Source: Bacteroidota bacterium | GTDB taxonomy: Bacteria > Bacteroidota > Ignavibacteria > Ignavibacteriales > Ignavibacteriaceae | Reading direction: 5' to 3' | DNA: 64,000 nt | NCBI GenBank assembly: GCA_022564295.1 | Contig: JADFLR010000015.1 | Location: forward strand, 21,693-85,692 | Part shown: positions 47,866 to 56,938 of the stretch, piece after piece | Layout of the letters: each line of letters starts with the position of its first letter | Numbering within the stretch: position 1 is the first letter of the stretch | The notes under the pieces: generated by a model | What the model saw: only the letters and a program-made list of their open reading frames with translations | Told to the model about the DNA's origin: nothing | Database searches by the model: none | Made by a program: the position numbers and the translations under genes

Positions 47866-50800
47866 TTATTTCATCAGCAGCATCTTCTTAACTAGATTAA
47901 AGCTGCCGGATCTCAAGCTGTAAACATAAATACCGCTTGCAAGATTAGAGGCATCAAAATTTATTTCATACCTGCCCGCTTCCTGTACCCCGTTTACGAG
48001 AGAAGTAACTTTTTCACCAAGCAAATTATAAACATCTAACGTAACAAATCCACTTTCCGGTATTGAATACTTAATTGATGTACTTGGGTTAAAAGGATTT
48101 GGATAATTTTGTCCAAGCTCAAATGCTAAAGGACCTGTAACCTCAACTTCAATTTCGTCAGAGTATTCATACCTGCCGCCAAAATCGATTTGTTTTAATC
48201 TATAGAAAAATGTTCCTGTTAATGAGGAATTATCTATAAAAGAATATTCCTGAGGTTCGGTTGTTGTTCCGTGTCCGTCAACATAACCGATTGTAACATA
48301 CTGTCCTTCTTCAGTTCTTCTTTCAATTTCAAACATCTGATTATTTAACTCAGTTGCTGTTGCCCAGTTAAGAATAACCTGGCCATTATTATCAACAGCA
48401 GTGAATGATGTTAATTCCACCGGAATAATAATACCAGTCCATCCCAATGAAAATGCTTTAATACTTGCCTGTATTGCATAAGTTTCAAGTTCAGAAAGAC
48501 TGATGCCAGCAATTATAGCAAATGTTGTCCATACTGTTTCGCCCGGGCCAATATCGCCAAGTGGCGTTCCTACCCAACTTCTAAAATCTCCATTAGGATC
48601 TATAGCTGGATCAAAAGTTGTTATATAATTGTAAGAGTCTGTTCTACTGCCAGCATTCGAAGTTGTAGTTCTCATTCCCGATGCACCATCTAATGAAGCT
48701 ATACCAAAGTAATATTCGGGAGTAACTGTGCCAAATTCATAAACAACATTGTTGAAAAGTGTATAGCCGCCTGAGTTAGTGCCAAAGGTATTTACATCAA
48801 TATCCCAATCAATAAATATTCCCCCAACCGCAGATGGTATCATTGACCCCGTGGTATTGGTAAATCCGTATCTGATAAATACAAATTCTTCTCCGACTCC
48901 ACTATGGGAGTATGATCTTTGAGTAATCTCAACACCAAAAGGTGTAGGCGCTAGACCATCATCTAATGTTGCCTCTGTTATTTGGTCAAAATTAACGTCA
49001 GAGGTGAAGCCACCAGCAAAATTACTTGTGACATTTTGTATATCAACAATTGAGAAGCTACCAATCATCCCGTTTACAGACATTGTGCTCGCAGATCCGA
49101 ACAGAGGACCACCGACAAAAAGCCCATTCACACCCAACCACGTAACACCAGGACCGGTAAATCCGGTATTTTCTGCACCGATAGAGCCATCATTGAAGAT
49201 ACCAACATTTAAATCCCCTGGTGTGTGAATTAAACTCATCAGAGGTTCACTAGTTACTATTGTTGTAAATGTCCAGTTTGGACCGAAAGTTGTGCAAACT
49301 CCATCAGAACTATTAACTTTCCATAAATAGGTTGTACCAGAGCTCAATGGAGGCATAGGAACTGAAGTAACAAGAGGACCAGAATAAATAGATACCCCGT
49401 CAAAAATAACCTCTATTTCAGTCGCATCTAATCCATTTTCCCAGCTTAGAGTTGGTTCATTAAGTGGTATGTTGATAGCGCCTGCGGGTGGATTAGGATT
49501 GAATGCAGCACCAACCGAGCAAGGAGGAGGTGGATCAAAATTAAATGAAGCTATTCTTGTTCTCCAATTAAATTGACCTGAAGATGGCTGGTATTCGTTT
49601 GTATACCAGAAAGTCTGACCATCAGGGTCAACACTCATAGTTGTGTAATCACCCCATCTGCTAAGTGGGGCTTGAAAACCTGAGCTTGAGAAAATCACTT
49701 CTTCAGTAGCAGTCATTACACCAAGAGGATCACCATCCTTTCTTCCTGTAAATCTGATATCCGGAAATATAGTTGAACTTGAAGCAGAATAACCAAGTGC
49801 AATATCACCACTAGCATTCATTGCAATACTCCCCATCCATCTATGAATATTATCGGCAGGAGCATACGTACCTTCCTGGTACAAACTCCAACCGCTGGGA
49901 TTACGTAATTCATACCATCTCATACCTGCGCGACCTCCGCCGGAATTGATTGTGTGGCAAGCTACCAAAGTTTCATGAGTGCCAAAATTCCTATATTGTA
50001 ATCGCTGCATTAATCTGAAAGAAAGATCATCCAATAAGTTTGATGTACCCATTTGTGGGATTCCGTTAACAGGACCATAAGATGAGGTGGTAATTGCTAA
50101 AGGTCCTGTAAATGTGGATGAACCCGGATTAGCCCAATCTACCTGAAGTTCAAAAACATCAAGTCCGCCAGCAAAGGCTTGTACAAAATAATTTGGTGCA
50201 CCTGCTGGAGGAGGAGTAGTGCCGTCACAATCTGCCGGAAGTAATGATGCGGACATACTTGAAGGCACACTGAATATCACCATATCTGCCGGGTCACCAA
50301 TCAACATTTTATCTCTTTCCATTACACCTGCATAAGTTCCTTGAAATCCGCCGGCAAAACGATTTGCTGAGAAATAATATCCATCAGGCCAAACACCAAA
50401 CTTAGGATAATCAGGAAATTGTGCAGTCTGAAAACCATATCGGTACCAAGCACCTGTAGGATCGGATGTTTGAGAAACAGCTACTAATAAATATGTACCA
50501 CCGCTTGGTAATGAGAACTGGGTTGCAATCCATCTGTCGGCAAGATCATCATAAAGAACTACAGGATCACCATCATTTAAACTTGATTGCCAGGGACCTG
50601 GAAATCCTGCCCAAATAGTACCAAGATTAAAAGGACCTAAAAGAGAATTGCCGCTTTTATCCCATATCTGAAAACGAACATTTACCATTTGCATGTAATG
50701 ATTGGGACCAACATCTCCACTAACATCCGGTGGTGCGAAACCTTGTGCACCAACACCGTCAAAATTTTCTAAAATATTTCCACCACCATCAATTCCGTTA

Positions 50801-51048
50801 AAGAGCTGAAGAGCCGGATCATTTTTATACTCATTATTAAATGTAGTTGGAATGTCTCGGAGAGGAATAATTCCATCCACCCATGGTGTTGGTGTAAGCG
50901 GCATCTCTTCCATTTCTCTGAGCGGGATGGATAAATCATGGTTTACTGCCGATATTATCTCGGTGGGGTATAAAACCTGTACTTGCCCAAACGAAACAAA
51001 GATAGTTGAGAGGACAAAAAGTACAGAAAAAGTAAAGAACTTAAACAT
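47866..51048 (-). CDS. Large T9SS-sorted surface protein with Fn3-like domains
   Basis: Exported protein of 1060 residues. A signal peptide (about 1-21, ending FVSFGQ) is followed by a large N-terminal domain (about 70-500) containing GDVGPNHYMQMVNVRFQIWDK, probably a propeller-like fold. An Fn3-like unit (about 515-600, NIPLNEPTLSWENG), a further beta domain (about 605-865) and a second Fn3-like unit (about 875-970, FTAVDNNGQVILNWATATEL) come next. The T9SS type A sorting domain is QNYPNPFNPSTSIKYSIPE through KKMLLMK. AGGAG precedes the ATG at usable spacing. The last 190 residues are closely related to those of the next gene upstream. No catalytic motif; likely adhesive or structural. Confidence 0.87.
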   Translation of the reverse strand: MFKFFTFSVLFVLSTIFVSFGQVQVLYPTEIISAVNHDLSIPLREMEEMPLTPTPWVDGIIPLRDIPTTFNNEYKNDPALQLFNGIDGGGNILENFDGVGAQGFAPPDVSGDVGPNHYMQMVNVRFQIWDKSGNSLLGPFNLGTIWAGFPGPWQSSLNDGDPVVLYDDLADRWIATQFSLPSGGTYLLVAVSQTSDPTGAWYRYGFQTAQFPDYPKFGVWPDGYYFSANRFAGGFQGTYAGVMERDKMLIGDPADMVIFSVPSSMSASLLPADCDGTTPPPAGAPNYFVQAFAGGLDVFELQVDWANPGSSTFTGPLAITTSSYGPVNGIPQMGTSNLLDDLSFRLMQRLQYRNFGTHETLVACHTINSGGGRAGMRWYELRNPSGWSLYQEGTYAPADNIHRWMGSIAMNASGDIALGYSASSSTIFPDIRFTGRKDGDPLGVMTATEEVIFSSSGFQAPLSRWGDYTTMSVDPDGQTFWYTNEYQPSSGQFNWRTRIASFNFDPPPPCSVGAAFNPNPPAGAINIPLNEPTLSWENGLDATEIEVIFDGVSIYSGPLVTSVPMPPLSSGTTYLWKVNSSDGVCTTFGPNWTFTTIVTSEPLMSLIHTPGDLNVGIFNDGSIGAENTGFTGPGVTWLGVNGLFVGGPLFGSASTMSVNGMIGSFSIVDIQNVTSNFAGGFTSDVNFDQITEATLDDGLAPTPFGVEITQRSYSHSGVGEEFVFIRYGFTNTTGSMIPSAVGGIFIDWDIDVNTFGTNSGGYTLFNNVVYEFGTVTPEYYFGIASLDGASGMRTTTSNAGSRTDSYNYITTFDPAIDPNGDFRSWVGTPLGDIGPGETVWTTFAIIAGISLSELETYAIQASIKAFSLGWTGIIIPVELTSFTAVDNNGQVILNWATATELNNQMFEIERRTEEGQYVTIGYVDGHGTTTEPQEYSFIDNSSLTGTFFYRLKQIDFGGRYEYSDEIEVEVTGPLAFELGQNYPNPFNPSTSIKYSIPESGFVTLDVYNLLGEKVTSLVNGVQEAGRYEINFDASNLASGIYVYSLRSGSFNLVKKMLLMK

Positions 51049-51129
51049 ATTAGCTCCTATAAATTAAGTTTATGTATTGAATTATTTTTTCATTTATTTA
51101 CAAGATAAGAAATTATTTTATAAGTACAT

Positions 51130-51156
51130 AAAAAAAGCCCTGAAAAATTCAGGGCT
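51130..51156 (-). terminator. Rho-independent terminator
   Basis: Perfect nine-base stem AGCCCTGAA / TTCAGGGCT with a three-base loop and six A on its left, giving a U-run on the minus strand. It lies about 75 bp past the stop of the 548-residue T9SS gene. A degenerate copy of the GTGCCAGTCACTT hairpin lies between them at about 51170-51200. Confidence 0.85.
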
Positions 51157-51229
51157 GATCTATCAACAGAGTACCAGCCACTTTTAAAGTGACCGACACA
51201 TAAATTATTTGGGGATAACAGCTTGACTG

Positions 51230-52876
51230 TTATTTCATCAACAGCATCTTCTTAACTGAATTGAAGCTGCCTGATTTTAAGCTGTAAACATAAATACCGC
51301 TGGCAAGATTCGAAGCATCAAAATTTATTTCATACCTGCCTGCTTTCTGTACTCTGCTTACTAGAGTAGTAACTTTTTCACCAAGCAAGTTATAAACATT
51401 TATTGTTACGAATCCATTTTCTGGAATTGAATATTTAATAACAGTACCCGGGTTAAAAGGATTCGGATAATTCTGTTCAAGAGCAAACTCAAGAGGTGCA
51501 GTAACATCAACTGCAACTTCATCTGAATACTCAAATATGCCGTTGAAATCTATTTGCTTTAAGCGGTAAATGTAGTTACCACTCGCAACCTTTGAATCGA
51601 CATAAGAATATGTTTGAATATCCGTAGTTGTACCGTGACCCGGAACAAAACCGACCTTCTCAAATTCTCCGTCACCCGTTCTTCTCTGGATTTCAAATCC
51701 CTGGTTGTTAAGATCAGTAGCAGTTATCCAGTTAAGTTGAATATTATCACCAGCAATAACTGCAGCAAAAGATGTGAGTTCTACCGGAACAATGAACATA
51801 CCATAGATGGCGAAATTATCAATTGTCCACCACCAATCGAAACCGGGTTGAATTACGCGGACTCGAACTTGAACGTTAGTTTGACCGGCTATTATGGTGG
51901 TAATATCAACAACTTCGTGTGAATTACGTTCATCAACTCCATTTCTTTCCCACACAGAAAACCAGCTGCTTCCACCGTCGGTACTTATTTCAACTAGGGC
52001 ATCATCATCAGAATCAAAAGTTCTCCAGTCATTATCAAATTCTATCCAGACCATTTCAGTATAGGACGAGAAATCAATCGTTGCATAAACATCACCATTT
52101 GCTGCTGTCTGAATATTTACCCCCTGGCTATGGCTGACAGCATTAAGAAAGCTGCTTAAATTAATTGAAGATGACCAGGTTACTCCATCATCAGTCGAAT
52201 ATCTTAAAACTACATCAAGATCATTAGGGCCGCCAAAGTCAGTCCATGCAACATATAATCTACCTTCATACGGGCTGCCGGGTGTTTTATCTATCATCAT
52301 ATGATTTTTATCGGCTAAACTACCCGGGTTTGGTGCAACAGTATGAGTTGACCATGTAGCACCATTATCTGTTGAAACAGATATTCCCTGACCACCAGGA
52401 TTGTTGATATAATTTTCGTAGAAATTACCGTTATTACCTATAACCGATGCGGGATCACCTGAATTACTTCCGAATGGTGGAACATCAGAACCACCCCAGG
52501 TTTGAGCACCGTCAAGTGTCCAATAAACACCTGTACCAAAAAGTGCACTGACAGGCCAGTTAGTAGTATTTGCAGATGCAAATACAATGTTTTCACTAAA
52601 AGGTGCTACATCCACACTTAACTCTGATTGAGTTGTGTTTGTTGTGGGAAGAGATCTGAAATTTGGATTTACCGTAATACCGCTGCCTCCAAGTAAAAAT
52701 GTTTTTGTTTGAGATGCAGGTGGGTCCCATTTGTAATTAGGATCACCTGGATCGATAGTATTCTGATCAATAAAAATCTTTGACCAGATTTTATCGTTAT
52801 CCTGCGAAAACAGAGTGGTCGTGAAAATACTGACCATCCATAAGAAAGTGAGCAAGGTATAAACTGCGCTTCTCAT
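51230..52876 (-). CDS. T9SS-sorted sialidase-like (BNR) protein
   Basis: Exported protein of 548 residues. I choose the ATG at 52876 because AGGAGG lies six bases upstream and the signal peptide (MRSAVYTLLTFLWM ... TTLFSQ) begins there. An ATG at 52969 would place 31 unlikely residues before it. A propeller-type region (about 50-260) carries repeated Asp-box-like text (STDNGATWSTH, STDDGVTWSSS, STDGGSSWFS). A short jelly-roll-like part (WTIDNFAIYG), an Fn3-like unit and a T9SS type A sorting domain (QNYPNPFNPGTVIKYSIPE through KKMLLMK) follow. Sialidase activity is not implied, since catalytic residues are not evident. The C-terminal 190 residues are nearly duplicated in the neighbouring gene. 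Confidence 0.87.
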   Translation of the reverse strand: MRSAVYTLLTFLWMVSIFTTTLFSQDNDKIWSKIFIDQNTIDPGDPNYKWDPPASQTKTFLLGGSGITVNPNFRSLPTTNTTQSELSVDVAPFSENIVFASANTTNWPVSALFGTGVYWTLDGAQTWGGSDVPPFGSNSGDPASVIGNNGNFYENYINNPGGQGISVSTDNGATWSTHTVAPNPGSLADKNHMMIDKTPGSPYEGRLYVAWTDFGGPNDLDVVLRYSTDDGVTWSSSINLSSFLNAVSHSQGVNIQTAANGDVYATIDFSSYTEMVWIEFDNDWRTFDSDDDALVEISTDGGSSWFSVWERNGVDERNSHEVVDITTIIAGQTNVQVRVRVIQPGFDWWWTIDNFAIYGMFIVPVELTSFAAVIAGDNIQLNWITATDLNNQGFEIQRRTGDGEFEKVGFVPGHGTTTDIQTYSYVDSKVASGNYIYRLKQIDFNGIFEYSDEVAVDVTAPLEFALEQNYPNPFNPGTVIKYSIPENGFVTINVYNLLGEKVTTLVSRVQKAGRYEINFDASNLASGIYVYSLKSGSFNSVKKMLLMK

Positions 52877-52880
52877 TATT

Positions 52881-52886
52881 CCTCCT
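52881..52886 (-). promoter_or_regulatory. Shine-Dalgarno AGGAGG deciding the start at 52876
   Basis: Consensus AGGAGG on the minus strand, four bases before the ATG. It is one of the few full consensus sites here and fixes the start of the sialidase-like gene. Confidence 0.8.
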
Positions 52887-53259
52887 AAGTTGAATGAATG
52901 GATAAAGTAATTAAATAGAAATAGCTTGCTTAACATTTTACAAGACTGTTGGAATATCCATCTCCCCAAATCTTAATAAACTGGTATTAATTGTTTGTCC
53001 TAAATAACAATTTATCACTAATTAATTTTTTCCATAGGAATATGAAGTGAAAAGTAAAGAAGTGGTGAAAATAAGACGTAAATATTTTTCCTAACTTTCT
53101 TTTGCTGGTTTTGAGTTTTATTACATAACGAGTTTATTAATTGGACGTTACAATAATAAATTTTTATTATAAAAAAAGCAAATTGAGAAAAAATAATAAT
53201 AATTTTTTTATAACAATGAATAATGTTAACTATTTATTAGCTTAATTACTTAGTCTATT
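52887..53259. other. Very AT-rich divergent intergenic region
   Basis: About 370 bp between the T9SS gene and the glycosyltransferase. Long A and T runs near 53150-53220. Presumably two divergent promoters; no repeat or RNA gene seen. Confidence 0.5.
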
Positions 53260-54369
53260 TTGATGACAATTGAATTCATAATTTTTATTAGCATATTTTT
53301 TTACGTTCTCATTTATTTATTTGTTTTGCTAAAAATTTCTCCAGATGCTTTTAAAAACTTAAATGGCAAAAACAACAGCCTTGATAAGCTTCTTCATTTT
53401 TCAATAATTGTCGCAGCAAAAAATGAAGAGGGAAATATAAGCACATTAATTTCTTCGCTTAAAAAATTAAATTACCCCGAAGACAATTACGAAGTAATAA
53501 TTGTTGATGATTATTCAAATGACAATACTTTTCATCTCGCGAAAAAGCTTACCAACGGATTAGAAAATTTTACGGTTATTAGTGCCATTAATAAAAAGTA
53601 TGAGGATAAACGCGGAGCTTTAGATTATGGTATCTCACTTGCTACGTATGCGAATATTGCAATAACAGATGCTGACTGCATGCCGGAAACGGACTGGCTT
53701 TTGTGTTTATCACCTAAGTTTAATGCGGGCTGCGATTTCGCTTTTGGTATCGCTCCATTTTACCAGACTAACAAACTTGTTAATAAAGTTAGCTGCTACG
53801 AAAACTTCAGAAACTCATTATTGGCAATCTCAGCAGCAAATTTTGGTTTAGCATATACTGCTTCAGCAAGGAATTTTGGTTTTAAGAAAGATGCATTTGA
53901 AATAATAGGTGGTTACAAAAATACAACCGAAACAATAAGTGGAGATGATGACCTCTTACTTCGGGAAGCAGTAAAAAAAGGTTTGAAGGTATGCACACTA
54001 ACTTCGCCGGGTTCTTATGTTTACTCTGAAACGAAAAAAACATTTAGGGAATATTTTTCTCAGCGCGCACGGCATACACAATCATCGTTTCATTACCCGT
54101 TCAAACAAAAGCTGTTTCTGTCATTATGGCATTTGATGAATCTTGTTTTTATTTTTTCTCCGGCGTTTATATTTATAAATAAAATTTTCATTCTGCCGTT
54201 TTTAATCAAAATTTTGTTTGATACTGCAGCTGTCTTGACACATCAAAGAAAATTTGGTTATAGGTTTTTAATATTTGAAATTATTTATCTTCAAATGATT
54301 TATGAGATTTTTCTTATTGTGCATTTCATTAAAGCAAAATTTGGAAAGATTGAATGGAAGCAGCCGTAA
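53260..54369 (+). CDS. Membrane-bound family 2 glycosyltransferase
   Basis: Inverting GT-A glycosyltransferase of 369 residues. One N-terminal membrane segment (about 4-25), the catalytic domain (about 45-275) and two to three C-terminal membrane segments (about 285-365). Sugar-nucleotide binding residues lie in VAAKNEEGNI and IVDDYSNDNT (Asp83/84), the metal-binding DAD is at 137-139, the catalytic-base region is SGDDDLLLREA (about 228), and QRARHTQSS stands in the place of the QxxRW box. This layout is that of processive or lipid-linked GT2 enzymes. The acceptor is unknown. Its end overlaps the methyltransferase gene by 16 bases. Confidence 0.9.
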   Translation: MMTIEFIIFISIFFYVLIYLFVLLKISPDAFKNLNGKNNSLDKLLHFSIIVAAKNEEGNISTLISSLKKLNYPEDNYEVIIVDDYSNDNTFHLAKKLTNGLENFTVISAINKKYEDKRGALDYGISLATYANIAITDADCMPETDWLLCLSPKFNAGCDFAFGIAPFYQTNKLVNKVSCYENFRNSLLAISAANFGLAYTASARNFGFKKDAFEIIGGYKNTTETISGDDDLLLREAVKKGLKVCTLTSPGSYVYSETKKTFREYFSQRARHTQSSFHYPFKQKLFLSLWHLMNLVFIFSPAFIFINKIFILPFLIKILFDTAAVLTHQRKFGYRFLIFEIIYLQMIYEIFLIVHFIKAKFGKIEWKQP

Positions 54370-55187
54370 AACAAATCCCCTGGCTTGATGAGAAGCACCC
54401 TAACTATGAAAGGTGGAAACGTGCAAGGGAAATTTCCATTGAACGTGGTAAGTTTGTTAGATCAATTATTTCCAAAGTACGTAAATGCCAAAACCTAAAA
54501 ATTCTCGATATTGGTTCAGGCGAAGGAGGTACTTCAGAAGTTTTATCCGAAGATAATTTTGTTACTAGCTTTGATATGAACAAGATAAGATTACTTCGCC
54601 AACAAAATTCCTTTTCCAATTTTAATTTACTCTGCGGAAGTTCATCATCTTTACCTTTCAAAAATAATTCTCTTGATTTGATAATTTTACAGGATGTGCT
54701 GGAACACTTAGACAACAGAGAGGAATTAATCAATAATATTTACAATTTATTAAATAATAATGGGATGATTTACCTGAGCACTCCAAATAAATTTTCAGTT
54801 ATTAATATTATCGCCGACCCGCACTGGGGTGTACCATTAGCTTCACTTTTAAAAAGAGAAAGCGTTAGAAAATATTTTCTAAACTACTTCAGAAAATCAG
54901 AAATGAACAGGAAGGATATTGCTGAATTGTTATCACTTAAAAATATTTATGAGTTGTTTGTAGATAAATTTGAAGTTCAATTATTTATAAGACATTCGGT
55001 TAACGAATTGTTTAAAGGCAATAAAGGAATTGTGTGGAGCAATTTTCATCTTAAACTGTTACACATTCTGAAAAAAGTCAAATTGGATAAAGTGATAACC
55101 AAACTTGCAAACGATCGAATTGGTTTTATCAACAGATTTTTTACGCCAACTTTTTATATGATTTTAAAAGTTAATAAATCCATTTAA
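54354..55187 (+). CDS. Class I SAM-dependent methyltransferase
   Basis: A 277-residue Rossmann-fold methyltransferase. SAM-binding motif I is ILDIGSGEGG (50-59), then the acidic loop FDMNKIRLLRQQNS, motif IV-like LDLIILQDVLEHLDN and the post-motif NNNGMIYLSTPNKFS. The best-matched group is the UbiE/Methyltransf_11 type, which does not reveal the substrate. The 16-base overlap with the glycosyltransferase suggests both act on the same envelope glycan or lipid. No signal peptide. Confidence 0.9.
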   Translation: MEAAVKQIPWLDEKHPNYERWKRAREISIERGKFVRSIISKVRKCQNLKILDIGSGEGGTSEVLSEDNFVTSFDMNKIRLLRQQNSFSNFNLLCGSSSSLPFKNNSLDLIILQDVLEHLDNREELINNIYNLLNNNGMIYLSTPNKFSVINIIADPHWGVPLASLLKRESVRKYFLNYFRKSEMNRKDIAELLSLKNIYELFVDKFEVQLFIRHSVNELFKGNKGIVWSNFHLKLLHILKKVKLDKVITKLANDRIGFINRFFTPTFYMILKVNKSI

Positions 55188-55267
55188 AATCATCCCAATT
55201 ACATTTTTCTAAGTTTATACTGAAAAGCTTACCAAAGTAAAATTCAAACGATTTTTAAAGAAATACT

Positions 55268-55513
55268 TTATATACTAACCTGATATAAATTACCAAGATG
55301 ACGGTAATCCTGGGTCTCGCCACTGGAATGTTTAGCTCTGATTTGTTCAAAGAGCAAAACTTGTTCTTTAGAATATAATCTTTCTCCACAATGCAAACAG
55401 ACTTCTGCCCGCACATTTGCAACAGCAGTATTATTACCGTCGCGTAAAAGTTTTTCAACTTCTTTTTCAACAATATCATTTCCGCAAATTGGACATTTAT
55501 CAAATGGTTTCAT
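55268..55513 (-). CDS. YgiT-type zinc-finger protein (orphan antitoxin-like)
   Basis: An 81-residue protein with two CxxC pairs (Cys7/Cys10 in KCPICGNDIV and Cys39/Cys42 in VCLHCGERLYS), matching the YgiT/MqsA N-terminal zinc-finger type. The remainder (KEQVLLFEQIRAKHSSGE) is helical and probably short-range DNA-binding or dimerising. Such proteins are usually the antitoxin beside a small DUF4258- or RelE-like toxin. No toxin frame lies on either side: upstream (55514-55913) is taken up by an inverted-repeat element and AT-rich DNA. It is therefore an orphan or a remnant. An overlapping frame at 55255-55503 is a shadow. Confidence 0.78.
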   Translation of the reverse strand: MKPFDKCPICGNDIVEKEVEKLLRDGNNTAVANVRAEVCLHCGERLYSKEQVLLFEQIRAKHSSGETQDYRHLGNLYQVSI

Positions 55514-55534
55514 TTTCTTTGCCTTCTAATTTTA

Positions 55535-55695
55535 CTCAAGTTGACCGATCACAATTGAAAACCGTTAAAACGGTTATTACAGTTGGTTTTTTCTCATTAA
55601 CCCACGACTTAAGTAGTGGGTTACTCTGCCAAACCTTATTATTTTTAACCGTTTCAACGGTTTTTAATGAACCAGTTTTTAAACGGTCAACTTGA
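55535..55695. repeat. MITE-like element with CTCAAGTTGACCG terminal inverted repeats
   Basis: A 161-bp element with perfect 13-base ends CTCAAGTTGACCG (55535-55547) and CGGTCAACTTGAG (55683-55695). Inside are AACCGTTAAAACGGTT, CCCACGACTTAAGTAGTGGG and AACCGTTTCAACGGTT. It is flanked by TAATTTTA on the left and AAATTTTA on the right, a 7-of-8 match that could be a target-site duplication, though AT-richness weakens this. It lies directly upstream of the YgiT-type gene. The other 200 bp to the next gene are plain AT-rich DNA. Confidence 0.75.
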
Positions 55696-55913
55696 GAAAT
55701 TTTATGTCAATCCACAAATACGGATCAGGTTTATAAGACAGTTACTAATACTGTCCATATATAAAAATATACGATTAATTAAGTATTCGCGCAATTAATT
55801 TATAATGAGCATAATGCATTGTGCGTTTTACTATTATTAAATTCTGGTTAGTATAAAACATTTTACAAATCAAAATGAAATGATTATGTTTCCATCAATA
55901 AATTTTAAAACGA

Positions 55914-56306
55914 ATGAACTATAAATCTTTAGCAGCAAAAGCAGTAGAAGCAAAATCGAAGGCGCTCCCAACTTACTCTAATTTTCACGTTGGTGCAGCA
56001 CTTATAACGAAGGATGATAAAATCTATACCGGCTGCAACATCGAATCGAGTTCTTACAGTCTAACAATCTGTGCTGAAAGAACGGCAATATTTAAAGCGA
56101 TATCCGAAGGTGAAAGAAAATTTAAAGCGATTGCGGTTGTCGGTGATACGGAAGGATTCATTTCTCCATGCGGTGCCTGCAGGCAAGTAATTAGCGACCT
56201 TTGCGGCGATATTGATGTTGTTCTGGTTAATAGTAAAAATGAAACCAAAGTGATGAAAACATCCGAGCTTTTACCATTTGCGTTCAGCGATAAAGATCTT
56301 AAATAA
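55914..56306 (+). CDS. cdd: Cytidine deaminase
   Basis: Zinc enzyme that deaminates cytidine and deoxycytidine to uridine forms. The 130-residue protein has the small tetrameric-type layout: substrate motif YSNFHVGAALIT, catalytic CAERTAIF with Cys53 and Glu55, and PCGACRQV with zinc ligands Cys86 and Cys89. First of four consecutive nucleoside-salvage genes (cdd, tdk, transporter, phosphorylase). Confidence 0.96.
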   Translation: MNYKSLAAKAVEAKSKALPTYSNFHVGAALITKDDKIYTGCNIESSSYSLTICAERTAIFKAISEGERKFKAIAVVGDTEGFISPCGACRQVISDLCGDIDVVLVNSKNETKVMKTSELLPFAFSDKDLK

Positions 56307-56350
56307 AACTTAACTCATCATTCTAAATTTTTCATTCTACATTATTAATT

Positions 56351-56929
56351 ATGATTGATTCGGCACCACACTTAATGCCTAAAGATACCGGTTGGATTGA
56401 GGTGATTACCGGTTGTATGTTCAGCGGAAAGACAGAGGAACTTATCCGACGTTTAAGAAGAGCACAAATAGCTAAACAAAAGGTAAAAATATTCAAACCT
56501 TTAATTGATACACGTTATTCTGAAAGTTCAATTGTTTCACACAATGACCAATCTCTTCCTTCCATACAAATAAAAGACATAAAGGATGTGTTAAAATTAT
56601 CCGAAGACTCACAGGTAATTGGTATAGATGAGGCACAGTTTTTCTCGGATGAAATAGTAAATATTTGTAATGAACTTGCTGATACAGGTAAAAGAGTAAT
56701 TGTTGTTGGATTAGACCAGGATTACCGAGGTATCCCTTTTGAACCAATTCCTCATTTACTCGCCATCGCGGAATACATAACCAAATCACTTGCAATTTGT
56801 GTTGAATGCGGAAATCCCGCCGATAAAACACAGCGTAAAACCACCTCATCCGAAAGAGTGATTGTTGGTACCTCTGATATTTATGAGGCAAGGTGTAGAA
56901 AATGCCATTACATACCTGAGGAAGTTTAA
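56351..56929 (+). CDS. tdk: Thymidine kinase (type II)
   Basis: Phosphorylates thymidine and deoxyuridine with ATP. The 192-residue protein has the P-loop GCMFSGKT (21-28), catalytic Glu94 in IGIDEAQFF, the lasso region and structural zinc cysteines in CVECGNPAD and CRKCH. Length and order match the tetrameric type II enzymes. 44 bases after cdd and nine before the transporter gene, so one operon is likely. Confidence 0.95.
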   Translation: MIDSAPHLMPKDTGWIEVITGCMFSGKTEELIRRLRRAQIAKQKVKIFKPLIDTRYSESSIVSHNDQSLPSIQIKDIKDVLKLSEDSQVIGIDEAQFFSDEIVNICNELADTGKRVIVVGLDQDYRGIPFEPIPHLLAIAEYITKSLAICVECGNPADKTQRKTTSSERVIVGTSDIYEARCRKCHYIPEEV

Positions 56930-56938
56930 AGGTTACAA

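Noticed and set aside
51230..52876. Calling the protein an active sialidase
   Set aside because: Asp-box-like repeats only show a propeller fold; no arginine triad or nucleophile tyrosine/glutamate pair could be identified.
55255..55503. 82-codon frame overlapping the YgiT-type gene
   Set aside because: Only the other frame carries the two CxxC pairs and a sensible start.
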